From Candidatus Eiseniibacteriota bacterium (GTDB taxonomy: Bacteria; Orphanbacterota; Orphanbacteria; Orphanbacterales; Orphanbacteraceae), in assembly GCA_029262235.1 (NCBI GenBank), contig JAJCZU010000010.1:57011-121010 (forward strand): 64,000 nt of DNA, written 5' to 3'. Below the pieces are notes generated by a model that made no database searches, was not told the origin of the DNA, and was given only the letters and a program-made list of their open reading frames with translations. Numbering within the stretch: the stretch's first letter is position 1; every line of letters starts with the position of its first letter. Position numbers and translations under genes: made by a program. This document shows positions 43,589 to 52,847 of the stretch, piece by piece.

Positions 43589-45757
43589 TTAATTGCGCTC
43601 GATCACCCTCTTTTCCTTCCAGTTCAAAACGAGCTGGCTGACGGACGATCCCGGCTTAACTGCATACTTCAAGGTAACATCCACGGGCGGGTTTGCCTTG
43701 TCGTTTCGAAGCCGGAGCGAGTGCGTCCCGCAGCTGAGGGTAACTTTCCACGGGGGCATTCCACTCGCATTGACCGGTGTGGACCCGTTATCCACATAGA
43801 TCTCGACGTAGCCCGGGCTCGTGCTGATCGTGTAACTTTTTGCCGGGTAACCGCTTAGCGCTGCCTCGTGCACGGCGCCCGCCTCCGCCACCTGCACGGT
43901 GGCCTCGTAGCGCCTGTAGCATTCGCCCCGGGTCAGGGCCAGTTTCACGGCTCCGGGCACGTATTCGCTGAACGTGTGCGGCGTCGTCTGGCCGGTGTCT
44001 TTTCCGTCGAGCGAGATCCGAGCCCCCGAAGGATTCGACCGGATCGTGAGCCCCGGTTCTGTGGGCGGGGGCGGCGTGGTCCGCTTCGTAAGCGCAAAAT
44101 GAAGCGTGTCGATCGCCGCCACGGCGTTTACGACAACGGTCGTGTCGAGCGGGGCGTACCCCTCGCGGGTCAGGCGGAACGTTTGCGGCCCCGACGGAAT
44201 CTCCCGTACCTCGCAGTTCGTCGGCTGCGAGACGAGGGCGCCGTTGATCGCGAGTTTCGCGCCGGCCGGGTCGCTGAACACCCAGAGCGTGACGCGATGT
44301 GTCGGTTCCAGCTTCACGCTGACAGCCTGGTTTCTGTCGCCGATCACCACCGTGTCCATGTAAGGGACGAAGCCCTCGTGCGTCACTTCGAGCCTGTGCT
44401 GACCCAGGTGAAGCGGTTCGAATGTCGCGGGCGTCGGGCGGGCGGCGTAACTCGCGCCGTCCCCTTCGAGCCACGTGAGCGAAGCGGGTGCGCCGACCGG
44501 CGTTGCCGTGACCTGCAGCGACTGGGCCTTGTCGAGCGCGATCGGGGCGATTTCCTGGCCGCCCGCTTCGACCGTGATAACGTGTCCGTCGACCGGGAAA
44601 TACCCTTCGAGTACGAGGTCGATCGCATAGGCGCCCGGTTCGAGCCCCTCGATCTGCGCCGGGACGGTTCCCTCGCGCATCGGCTCGGAGAAGCGCATCT
44701 TCTCGCCCTGATACAGCTTATAGGTCGCGCCGGTCGGGATCGAATCGATCGTGATCTTCCTGCTCTTTCCGCCGCCGAAGAGTCCGAAACCCGCGGCCGC
44801 CAGAATGATCAGGAGCGCGACTCCCCCCACGAGCAGATTGCGGAGCGACATGAGCCCGCCCGCGCCACCGACCGCGGCGCCGTCGTTTTCGACGTCGAGC
44901 ACTCCGCCTGCCCGTGCATGCTTCACGGCCTCGAGGTACTCCGCCGCGGATGCGTAGCGGTCGGCCGGGTTCTTTTCGAGACAGCGCAGAATGATCTGCG
45001 CGAGGCCGGCAGGGATGGCGGGATTTTTCGCGCGCGGATCGGGTGCCGGCGTGTTCACGTGATCGATCATGACCTGGGGGAAGTTCGGCGGGAACGGATA
45101 CTCGCCCGTCGCGGCACGGTAGAGCGCGACCCCGAGCGAGTAGAAGTCCGAGGGCGGGCCGATGTCCTTCTTGTTCTTCGCCTGAATCTGCTCGGGTGAG
45201 GCGTACGACCAGGTGCCGACCGCGGATGTCATATCCTGCGTGTTCGCCGTTTTTTCCGCCGTCTCCTGCACCATGCCGATTCCGAAGTCGGTCAGCACGT
45301 ACCGGTCGCTGGGCGCCAGGTGCATGATGTTCGAAAGCTTCACGTCGCGATGAACGAGGTTCTTCCCGTGGACTGAATTGAGCGCGCGCCCCATATGCTC
45401 GGCGATCCGGTACACCTTGTCCGGGTCGAGCGCGCCGCCCGCCTTGACTTCGTCCTCGACCGTGCCGTCGAGCAGCGTCATGACCAGATAGTGCGTGTTC
45501 GTTTCGGGGTCGGTGCCGCATTCGAGGATCGTGACGACGTGCGGGTCGTCGCGGAATTCGACATAGAGCCCCGCTTCGCGCAGAAACTCGTCGACGAGGT
45601 CCGGGTCGCCCGCGTGCTCTGCGAGCAGGATCTTGACCGCGACGAAGCCCTCCGGCTGGAGCTGCTTCGCCTTCCAGACATGCGCGTATCCCCCCTCGCC
45701 GAGCTTTTCGAGGATCTCGTAACGACCGGCGAGGATCTTACCGCTCAAGTCGCTCAA
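43589..45757 (-). CDS. Hanks-type Ser/Thr protein kinase with PEGA repeats
   Basis: 722 residues. TTG start with AAGGAG six bases before. Kinase domain 1-280: GEGGYAHVWKAK, catalytic HRDVKLSNIMHL, DFGIGMVQE, and SPEQIQAKNKKDIGPPSDFYSLGVALY. One membrane span (LLVGGVALLIILAAAGFGLFGG) follows, then extracytoplasmic PEGA-type beta repeats to the end (several GxxxxxLxxGxYxIxLxxxGY units). The PEGA part would sense or bind an envelope component and relay to the cytosolic kinase. First gene of an operon with the CsgG-like lipoprotein and four small proteins. Confidence 0.95.
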   Translation of the reverse strand: MSDLSGKILAGRYEILEKLGEGGYAHVWKAKQLQPEGFVAVKILLAEHAGDPDLVDEFLREAGLYVEFRDDPHVVTILECGTDPETNTHYLVMTLLDGTVEDEVKAGGALDPDKVYRIAEHMGRALNSVHGKNLVHRDVKLSNIMHLAPSDRYVLTDFGIGMVQETAEKTANTQDMTSAVGTWSYASPEQIQAKNKKDIGPPSDFYSLGVALYRAATGEYPFPPNFPQVMIDHVNTPAPDPRAKNPAIPAGLAQIILRCLEKNPADRYASAAEYLEAVKHARAGGVLDVENDGAAVGGAGGLMSLRNLLVGGVALLIILAAAGFGLFGGGKSRKITIDSIPTGATYKLYQGEKMRFSEPMREGTVPAQIEGLEPGAYAIDLVLEGYFPVDGHVITVEAGGQEIAPIALDKAQSLQVTATPVGAPASLTWLEGDGASYAARPTPATFEPLHLGQHRLEVTHEGFVPYMDTVVIGDRNQAVSVKLEPTHRVTLWVFSDPAGAKLAINGALVSQPTNCEVREIPSGPQTFRLTREGYAPLDTTVVVNAVAAIDTLHFALTKRTTPPPPTEPGLTIRSNPSGARISLDGKDTGQTTPHTFSEYVPGAVKLALTRGECYRRYEATVQVAEAGAVHEAALSGYPAKSYTISTSPGYVEIYVDNGSTPVNASGMPPWKVTLSCGTHSLRLRNDKANPPVDVTLKYAVKPGSSVSQLVLNWKEKRVIERN

Positions 45758-45878
45758 TCACTTCTCCTTGGTGGGGGATCAGTCGCGGCACGTCCGCGTA
45801 ACTATAGGACGGCGGGAAATGGCGGTCAATGGGAGGGATGATGGTGACGGGGATAGCACGCACCTTCAAATAGGCAGG
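45758..45878. other. Promoter region of the kinase operon
   Basis: 121 bp between the kinase start and the end of the caspase gene. It carries AAGGAG for the kinase; no clear -35/-10 pair could be assigned. Confidence 0.4.
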
Positions 45879-47627
45879 TCAGAACCAACCCAGCTTGTCG
45901 AGTATTTCTTCTCTGTATCGAGTCGCCGTGTCTACAAAGCGATCGTACGAGCCGGAGAACATTCCAGCCACCAAAGGTGGCCAACTCTCTTTCATCTTTC
46001 CGGCTTCAACAAGTAGATCATTATAGGGATTTCGTTCCTCCCTAAGACTTGAGTACTTCCACGCAAACCGTCCCGGTGGACCCCAGAGGCTCATGCGCTT
46101 ATCCTTGGTAAGGTCCGCATAAGTCAACGCCAGTAGAATCTCAAGACGGTCATACAAACGCTCATAGTCCAACCCCAAGAACAGCAGGTCCTCCACTCCC
46201 GGTTGCACAACCTTGAACAGATATTCACTCCTCGCAACCTTGTGTCGCTCATGCCCAGGCAACATATTGAAGGCTCTCGCCCGGTTCGCATCGAGCATCC
46301 CACGAACCGCCGGAAACACAATAGGAACCGTTCCTTCGCCGCTCCGCTCGTCCCCAACGGGTGCCTCTAGAATGCAGCGAAGGTTCTCGTAATTCTCAGC
46401 GCTCAAGGCAGCGATTCCTGCCGAATACAAGAGAAACGTCGCAGGGTACCACCGTAACCCAAGCAACAGAACCGACCCCCCAGTGGGCGCATGTGCATCA
46501 GGTAGGCGCGAGAACACCTGGCTGAGTGTTCCCCTGTGCTCGGCCTCTCCCCACCTGGATAGCAGGATGACTGCCACATTTAGCCGCGACACAATTGCTT
46601 CGTATTTCCTCAGTCTACCCCCAATCTCACCGTCATCAACTGTTACTCCCTGTACGGGAAACTCCTTTGGGTTCGTTAATGTCAAGACTTGTCGTGTTTC
46701 CTCAATAACCTTATCAAACAAACTGATTCGAGCGCTGGAGTCTGCAAGCATTGCTTTTAGTGAGCCTACCTCCGAATCATCGAGCGCATCTACTTGCTCT
46801 CGTTCGACTGTCGTGGACTCAACAAGAATGTCAACGTCAGTGCCGTCCGTCCCTTCCAGTCGGGGCAACTCAGAGTCATTCAATATCATGTCACCATCTC
46901 CATCTAGCAGACCGTAATGCGGAGTCTGGTTTGAATCTAGATCCCGAGCAACATTCTGATAGACATACGACATTACCAAGCTAGCCGTAATCAATCCGTC
47001 GGGGGTTGTCGCGGCACCATCCATTGCATCCAGTAGGTGCCCGGTGAACACGGAGTGGCCTGGCCTGGGACCGCCCGCGTCCGAAACCACTTCATCTGCC
47101 TTTCCTGCCGTTATCACTTGCCGAGAATGACGTCGAAGCATGTCCTTTGCAAATCGCCAACCGCTTCTAGCGGTCCTAGGAACGGCCAACCCCCCGTAGC
47201 AAGCGTCCATAATGAACAGAAGGTGCTTCGCTCGTACAAGGTCTGCGTTGCGTGTCAGGTCATCCCACCGCAGGAGCGTGTTTAGATCACTCGTATCCCC
47301 TTCGTATGGAACGAGGAACCCGACAGCCGCCCTATGGCTCTCCGCGGTGTGACCATGACCGGCAAAGAAAACCACCACCCGATCGTCCGCGCCGACCTCC
47401 TCTAACGTAAACGACATGAACTCCTTCTTAATAGAAAGTGCTGTCGCCTGCTCATCTAGCAGAATTCGAACATTCTCTTGAGGGAAGTGAAACCTCTCCG
47501 TAAGAGCCAGCGCGACCTTCTCCGCATCATTGCATGCATAGCTGAGCGGCGAGGCGTGCAGGTACTTGTTGATTCCAATAACCAAAGCCCTGCTTCCATC
47601 GTAGCTATCCTTGTACACCTTCGACAA
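45879..47627 (-). CDS. Caspase-like protease (peptidase C14) with helical C-terminal domain
   Basis: 582 residues. Residues 1-250 are a caspase p20-like domain: opening RALVIGINKYLHASPLSYACNDA, catalytic His in FFAGHGH (H91) and Cys in IMDACYGG (C143). After a charged linker (270-340) lies a helical region with RWYPATFLLYSAGIAALSAENYENL. Such a segment is known from bacterial multi-domain defence proteins, where it may sense or regulate. The DNA is AT-richer with codons unlike its neighbours, and no partner gene is adjacent. It is a likely stand-alone antiviral or stress-death effector gained by transfer; this role is inferred. Confidence 0.87.
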   Translation of the reverse strand: MSKVYKDSYDGSRALVIGINKYLHASPLSYACNDAEKVALALTERFHFPQENVRILLDEQATALSIKKEFMSFTLEEVGADDRVVVFFAGHGHTAESHRAAVGFLVPYEGDTSDLNTLLRWDDLTRNADLVRAKHLLFIMDACYGGLAVPRTARSGWRFAKDMLRRHSRQVITAGKADEVVSDAGGPRPGHSVFTGHLLDAMDGAATTPDGLITASLVMSYVYQNVARDLDSNQTPHYGLLDGDGDMILNDSELPRLEGTDGTDVDILVESTTVEREQVDALDDSEVGSLKAMLADSSARISLFDKVIEETRQVLTLTNPKEFPVQGVTVDDGEIGGRLRKYEAIVSRLNVAVILLSRWGEAEHRGTLSQVFSRLPDAHAPTGGSVLLLGLRWYPATFLLYSAGIAALSAENYENLRCILEAPVGDERSGEGTVPIVFPAVRGMLDANRARAFNMLPGHERHKVARSEYLFKVVQPGVEDLLFLGLDYERLYDRLEILLALTYADLTKDKRMSLWGPPGRFAWKYSSLREERNPYNDLLVEAGKMKESWPPLVAGMFSGSYDRFVDTATRYREEILDKLGWF

Positions 47628-47689
47628 TTAGGTCCTCCAGGCTGGCCACACCGGGCCTGTGATGGGTGTACTCCCCCCTCCGCCCCCCC

Positions 47690-48196
47690 TTACGCGCCCG
47701 CCTCGCCGAACGCCGCCACGTAGTGTGCGGTCGCCCGCACGTCGCGCAGGCACTTCTCGCGCAGCTCGAGCACCATGAACTCGCGCGTTACGCCGTACTC
47801 GTTTCCGATGTGCGTCTCGCGGAAGCCGAACCGCTCGTAATAGCCGGGGTCGCCGAGCAGAAAGATCGCGTCGGCTTCGAGTGTGCGCGACTCTTCGATT
47901 GCGGCGTGCATGAGCGACGAACCGACGCCCGCACGCTGATACTCGGGGGCGACGGAAATCGGGCCCAGCCCGAAGAGGCGAAGGGGGGCGGGCCAGGCGG
48001 GCTTCAGTATGATCGGCGTCAGAAGCGCCTGGCCGATGATCTCGTCGTCGCGTTCGGCAACGAGCGAAAGAACGGCTTCCCCACGCGCGCGAACGAGCTG
48101 CACGAGTTTCACCTCATCCATGCTCCCGAACGCGGCGAGAATCACGGAGTCGATGCGCGCGGAGTCCCGGGGGCGTTCGTGTCGAATCGCGTTCAT
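47690..48196 (-). CDS. GNAT N-acetyltransferase
   Basis: 168 residues. GAGGGACTCCGC precedes the ATG. GNAT motifs: PISVAPEYQRAGVGSSLMHAA (acetyl-CoA loop) and IFLLGDPGYYERFGF. The last pattern is that of the YhbS/predicted acetyltransferase group. Substrate unknown. It is close to the M61 peptidase gene upstream. Confidence 0.9.
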   Translation of the reverse strand: MNAIRHERPRDSARIDSVILAAFGSMDEVKLVQLVRARGEAVLSLVAERDDEIIGQALLTPIILKPAWPAPLRLFGLGPISVAPEYQRAGVGSSLMHAAIEESRTLEADAIFLLGDPGYYERFGFRETHIGNEYGVTREFMVLELREKCLRDVRATAHYVAAFGEAGA

Positions 48197-48239
48197 GCGG
48201 AGTCCCTCGCAGTCGCATCCTCGATGCCCGCCGGTTGCG

Positions 48240-50147
48240 CTACTTCGTACGCGGCTTCAATATCTCGCTCAGCCAGTCGGTCTTGGACTCGTCGCGTTCG
48301 AGCGCATAGTAGCGGAGGCCGTCGCCGTACGTGACCGTGACATTGCGGAGACGTTCGGCTTCGTCGACGAGCAGCTCGAAGCGACCGCTCGCGGGCGTGC
48401 CTTTGATCGCGTCGATCAGCCGGTCGCTCGCAAAGCGTCGGCCGTCGACACCGAGAATGACCATGTCTTTCAGCAGCCCCGCGCGATCCGCCGCGCTCCC
48501 GGGCACGATCGAACCGATCTTTCCCTCTTTGTCGACCGTAAAGCCGACCGAATCATAGAGACGACTGTACTTGTAAATCTTCTCGATCGTTTTCACGAGC
48601 AGCGACGGCTTGTCCGTCCATCCGAGCTTCCACCCGGCGCGCTCGATCCCTTCCGGCAGTTTTTCGCCGGACACCCGGTCGACACGTTCGGCGATCAGGG
48701 CCGCCCAGTCGAACGGCGCGAGATCGTTCAGAATCGCGACGATCTCCGCACGATCGAAGCCGACAGCGTGCGCGTTCGGATCGCCGTGCGTGAAAAACCG
48801 CGCGCAGAAATCATCGAGAGTCTTCGCGCCGTTCGTCATTTCGCGAAGGCGCGCATCGATCTCGAGCCAGATATAGGCGCCCTCGTTGTAGTAGTCCTGC
48901 CCGCGCCGGAGCCACGTCCAGTAGGTCGAACCGCCTCGCAGGATCCAGCCGGAACTCGCCGTGTCGTACAGGGGCCGCCAGGCACGCCCTTTCTGGTGAA
49001 TCAGCGTCGCCATGCCATACGCGAACTCACTGCGCGTGATCTCGGGCTCGCGAAAGCCCGCGCGACACGTCAGGAGCCGGTCGAGATAGTCATCGAGCCC
49101 TTCGTAAACCCAGAGCTCGCCCGTCTCTTTCGGTTCCTGATAGTCCCGCGTGATCATGCCGGCCGGCCGCCGGTATTTCCCGCACCACGCGTGCACCACC
49201 TCATGCGGAAGCAGCGTCTCGATTCCGGTCTCGATCCACGCCTTGTCGAGAAACGTGTCGGCCTTGTCCGAATTCAAACTCGAGTTGCGATGCTCGATCC
49301 CCAGGCTGTGATGATCCGAAAGCGAAAGGAGAAAGTGGTAATCGGCGAAGTGCGTGCGCGTAAAGAGGGCTTCTGTTTCGAGGCAGAGTTTGCGGATCGG
49401 GGCGATCAACGAGTCATTGTCGTCAGGAATCGACTCGGCCTCGTCCGCGGAAACGTGCAGGTACCAGTGCGCGTTCTTCGTGTTCGCGAGCTCGATCGTT
49501 TTCAGCCAGCGACCGGCAATCAGCGGTTTGTCGATGTAGTCTTCGAACGTCACCGTCTCGAATACCAGCGTATCGCCGTTCGCTTTCCGTCCGCGTTCGT
49601 CGCGGCTCTCTTTCAGCGCGGTTCCGTGCTTCCAGCCGTCGGGCAGCAGAAAGCGCGGGCGCACTTCGATCTCCTGCACGGACGGTCCCTCGGGATAGAC
49701 CACGACCGTGTTTGCGTTGATCACGCCCTGGTTCGGATACCCGAAGCTGTCGATGCTGCGTGAGTTCGTCGAAGGCTGGTTCGTAATATAGGAGAGTGAA
49801 ATTGTATAGCGGCCGGCTGCCGGCGCGTCGATGAAGAAGCGGAACGGGTCGGACCAGTCGCGTTCCCACGGAACGACCTCACCGGCCGCGCTTCGCACTT
49901 CGAACCCGGCCACGTTTTCGACCGGTCCGCGCGGACCGTGAATGCCGGGCACCCACTTGACGTAGAGAACGGCGGAACGCCCCGCGGGCAGCTCCAGGGT
50001 CGTCCGGCCGTGCAGAAGGCGCCGCGGAAGCTCGCGCCCGTCGATCAGAACGTCGATCACGGGGGCGGCCGAAGCGTGGCGGACGGGGACGAACGTCGCG
50101 AGGGCGATCAGGAGTACGGCGATAGAGGCCAGGCTGATTCGATTCAT
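48240..50147 (-). CDS. M61 family (glycyl aminopeptidase-like) exported metallopeptidase with PDZ domain
   Basis: 635 residues from ATG 50147 (MNRISLASIAVLLIALATFVPVRHASA signal peptide); ATG 50183 is an alternative without a better ribosome site. N-terminal M61 beta domain, then the zinc site HEVVHAWCG, and the downstream acidic ligand in WVYEGLDDYLDRLL. C-terminal PDZ domain (YDSVGFTVDKEGKIGSIVPG..DRAGLLKDMVILGVDG). This is the usual M61 plan. It would act in the periplasm or outside on N-terminal Gly/Ala peptides. Confidence 0.92.
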   Translation of the reverse strand: MNRISLASIAVLLIALATFVPVRHASAAPVIDVLIDGRELPRRLLHGRTTLELPAGRSAVLYVKWVPGIHGPRGPVENVAGFEVRSAAGEVVPWERDWSDPFRFFIDAPAAGRYTISLSYITNQPSTNSRSIDSFGYPNQGVINANTVVVYPEGPSVQEIEVRPRFLLPDGWKHGTALKESRDERGRKANGDTLVFETVTFEDYIDKPLIAGRWLKTIELANTKNAHWYLHVSADEAESIPDDNDSLIAPIRKLCLETEALFTRTHFADYHFLLSLSDHHSLGIEHRNSSLNSDKADTFLDKAWIETGIETLLPHEVVHAWCGKYRRPAGMITRDYQEPKETGELWVYEGLDDYLDRLLTCRAGFREPEITRSEFAYGMATLIHQKGRAWRPLYDTASSGWILRGGSTYWTWLRRGQDYYNEGAYIWLEIDARLREMTNGAKTLDDFCARFFTHGDPNAHAVGFDRAEIVAILNDLAPFDWAALIAERVDRVSGEKLPEGIERAGWKLGWTDKPSLLVKTIEKIYKYSRLYDSVGFTVDKEGKIGSIVPGSAADRAGLLKDMVILGVDGRRFASDRLIDAIKGTPASGRFELLVDEAERLRNVTVTYGDGLRYYALERDESKTDWLSEILKPRTK

Positions 50148-50214
50148 GGGGTCGAGCATAGCGGGAATCGAAGTCGATGACAATGCAGGGACTCGATCGC
50201 GCTCCTGCGCGCTG

Positions 50215-50955
50215 TCAGCGCCCCCCGTAGAGCGCCCCGCGCCGGCCGAACTTCTGCAGCAGGCGCAGAATTTCGACGTAAAGCCAGATCAGCGTGATCA
50301 GAAACCCGAACGCCGCATACCACTCGAGGTACTTCGGACTCTTTTTCGTACGAACGGTGCGCTCGATGAAATCGAAGTCGAGAACCAGGTTCAGCGCCGC
50401 CATGGTCGCGGTGAAAAGCGAGATGCCGATTCCGATCGGCGTCGCGTCGTGCAGGAACGGCACGCGAATCCCGAAGAACGAAAGCACGAAGTTGATGAGA
50501 TAAACGATGAAGATCGCGCCCGTGATCGAAAGCACGGTGACGCGAAAGCGATGCGTGGCGCGAATCCACTGCATGCGCCACGCAACGAGCATCACGAAGA
50601 GCACGGCCACGGTCAGAATCGCCGCGTGCCAGACGATTCCCGGGAACTGCGTTTCCGCGGCGAGCGAAATCGACCCGAGGATCGCTCCTTTGCACAGCGC
50701 GTAAACGGGAGTCAGGAACGGTGCGAGGTGCTGCTTCCAGACGATCAGAATCAGCAGCAGGAGCGTCACGATGCCGAGCGGCATGAAAATCGTGGCCGGA
50801 ATCGCGCGGAGCCACGACACGTAGGCAGCAATCAGCGTGAGCACAACGGAGATCGTGGTTTTCGCGAGCGTGCCTTCGAGCGTCATCGCGCGCTTCGATG
50901 CCCCGGGATCGCTCGGGAACGAGGACTCGCGGAAGACGGGATTGCCGGGATTCAT
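50215..50955 (-). CDS. Bax-inhibitor-1/YccA family membrane protein
   Basis: 246 residues from ATG 50955 (MNPGNPVFRESSF), the start typical of this group. Seven membrane helices; the C-terminal region DFDFIERTVRTKKSPKYLEWYAAFGFLITLIWLYVEILRLL is conserved with its Asp. BI-1 proteins leak Ca2+ or protons and limit membrane stress. The longer open frame upstream overlaps the ferrochelatase gene end and is not used. Confidence 0.9.
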   Translation of the reverse strand: MNPGNPVFRESSFPSDPGASKRAMTLEGTLAKTTISVVLTLIAAYVSWLRAIPATIFMPLGIVTLLLLILIVWKQHLAPFLTPVYALCKGAILGSISLAAETQFPGIVWHAAILTVAVLFVMLVAWRMQWIRATHRFRVTVLSITGAIFIVYLINFVLSFFGIRVPFLHDATPIGIGISLFTATMAALNLVLDFDFIERTVRTKKSPKYLEWYAAFGFLITLIWLYVEILRLLQKFGRRGALYGGR

Positions 50956-51013
50956 GCCGGGCGCGCCAGCGTGGTCGCCTGTGCCGCGTGTAACGAGCGT
51001 GCCTGTGCAGGCA

Positions 51014-52135
51014 TCACGCCCCCGCCCTGGCGACGTCGTTCTTCGCGACACGTTTCTTCTCGACGCGCACGGGGCACGCCACCACGCAGTCCATCGCGGA
51101 CGTGCGCTTCGCCGTTTCAAGCCACGAGCCGAGTTCTTTCTCGATCAGCTGCGTCATTCCGTCAAGCCACACAGGATGATCGTTCAGGCACGGGATGAGT
51201 TCGAGATGTTCCCCGCCGCGTTCCTCGAAGTCTTCGCGCGCTTCGTTCCCGATTTCATCGAGCGTCTCGAGACAGTCGGCCGTGAACCCGGGGCACGCGA
51301 CGGCGATGCGCTTCACGCCGGACTCCGCGAGCGCGTTGATCGTTTCGTCGGTGTACGGCACGAGCCAGGGGTCTTTCCCGAAACGCGACTGATACGTATG
51401 AATGACGTTTTCCGCGGGCATGTTCAGCTTCGGGATCAGCTCGCGCGAAGTCTCCGTGCAATGGCAGCAGTAAACATCGCCCTTCTCGACATACTCTTCG
51501 GGAATGCCGTGATACGAAAAGACAAGCTTCTCGGGCGGCTCGCTCATCTTCGCGAGCGCCTCGTTTATCGTGGCGGCCAGCGCGTCCACATACTCCGCGT
51601 GCGCGTAGTACGGTTCGGCCACACGCAGGGTCGGCACGTTCCGGCGCTTCAGCATGTGTTTGAAAACGGCATCGTAATTCGTGGCAATCGTGGTTGCCGA
51701 ATACTGCGGATACATGTTGAACAGCAGAATCTTGCTGCACCCGCGCGCGATGAGATCGTCGACGGCGTCTTCGAGCGACGGCGCGCTGTATCGCATGCCG
51801 AACGCGACTTCGATCGTCGGGTGAAGGGTACGCACGCGCACGCTCATTTCTTCCGCGACGCGCTTCGTGAAGTGAAGAAGCGGCGACCCGTATTCGGGCG
51901 ACCAGATGCGCGCGTAGAGCGCCGCGGATCGCTTCGGCCTCACGGTAAGAATGATGCCGTTCAGGATCAGCCACCAGAGCCAGCGCGGCTTTTCGATGAT
52001 GCGCGGGTCGCCGAGAAAGCGTTTCAGATACGGGCGAAGCGCGCGCCCCGTGGGTTCTTCCGGCGTACCGAGCTGCGCGATCAGCACACCGATCTTGTCC
52101 TGGTTGCCGCGGCAACCGAATGATTCTTTTCGCAA
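51014..52135 (-). CDS. hemH: Ferrochelatase
   Basis: About 373 residues. It inserts Fe2+ into protoporphyrin IX (or coproporphyrin III). Motifs: IGVLIAQLGTPEEP, FGMRYSAPSLEDAV, metal/porphyrin site FSYHGIPEEYVEKGD with catalytic His, and the closing VACPGFTADCLETLDEIG. TTG 52135 has GAGG six bases upstream; TTG 52141 is also possible. The C-terminal tail has extra cysteines (AMDCVVACPV) that could hold a [2Fe-2S] cluster, as in some bacterial enzymes. No other heme gene nearby. Confidence 0.94.
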   Translation of the reverse strand: MRKESFGCRGNQDKIGVLIAQLGTPEEPTGRALRPYLKRFLGDPRIIEKPRWLWWLILNGIILTVRPKRSAALYARIWSPEYGSPLLHFTKRVAEEMSVRVRTLHPTIEVAFGMRYSAPSLEDAVDDLIARGCSKILLFNMYPQYSATTIATNYDAVFKHMLKRRNVPTLRVAEPYYAHAEYVDALAATINEALAKMSEPPEKLVFSYHGIPEEYVEKGDVYCCHCTETSRELIPKLNMPAENVIHTYQSRFGKDPWLVPYTDETINALAESGVKRIAVACPGFTADCLETLDEIGNEAREDFEERGGEHLELIPCLNDHPVWLDGMTQLIEKELGSWLETAKRTSAMDCVVACPVRVEKKRVAKNDVARAGA

Positions 52136-52150
52136 AAACAACCTCGAACG

Positions 52151-52774
52151 TTAAGCGGAAGGAAAATATTTCTTGTATAAATGATCTCGCTCATGCGCGG
52201 TCATTTCGTTCACCTTGCCGAGAAACCAGTGATCGAGTTCGCCGGGCGGAATTTCGAAGAACGCGTCGCCCAGACGATCGAGAAGATCCGCGAGATACTG
52301 CACGCGTCCGTATAGCGCGCGATTGTCCCCGTCGCCGAGTACGATCTCCCATGCCTGCATGGCGCGCACCTTCCAGTCGGCGAGCGGCTCTTCGATCCAG
52401 CAGGGCGCGAACGCCTCGTTTTTCACCTTCACGAGATCCGTGACCGCGCCCGTTGCTCCGTCGATCACGGGGCGGAACGGAAACGCGCGGCACGCGAACA
52501 TGCGGTGCGCCCGCACACAGCAGCATTCCGACTGTACCACCTGCACGTACCACGGTTTCGCGATCAGCGGAACACCGGGGTGGCGCGGCCCGAACAGTTC
52601 TTCCTCACCGGGAAGCAGGTATTTGACAGCCGCGCCGGTGCAGCAGAACGCGTCGCACGGAACCCCGCAGTCGCCTTCGGACATGCCGCGGTCGAGCAGA
52701 TCGTACACCTTCAGAAACTCGTCCCTTGCAAGCAATCGCACCCCCCCGACCGAAAAGCAATCCCGGATTGGCAT
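52151..52774 (-). CDS. Cys-rich protein, YkgJ-like
   Basis: 207 residues with many cysteines (CGVPCDAFCCTGAAV, SECCCVRAHRMFACRAFPFRPV). The pattern resembles YkgJ-type zinc/iron-chelating proteins of unknown role, although spacing is not standard. The gene ends eight bases before the ferrochelatase TTG, so they are one operon; iron binding would suit that position. Start uncertain. Confidence 0.72.
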   Translation of the reverse strand: MPIRDCFSVGGVRLLARDEFLKVYDLLDRGMSEGDCGVPCDAFCCTGAAVKYLLPGEEELFGPRHPGVPLIAKPWYVQVVQSECCCVRAHRMFACRAFPFRPVIDGATGAVTDLVKVKNEAFAPCWIEEPLADWKVRAMQAWEIVLGDGDNRALYGRVQYLADLLDRLGDAFFEIPPGELDHWFLGKVNEMTAHERDHLYKKYFPSA

Positions 52775-52847
52775 TTCCGGGCGCGCACCGATACACTCTC
52801 CTTATAGTAACTTTTCGCACCGATTCATCCACAGAGGTTTTCGCACC

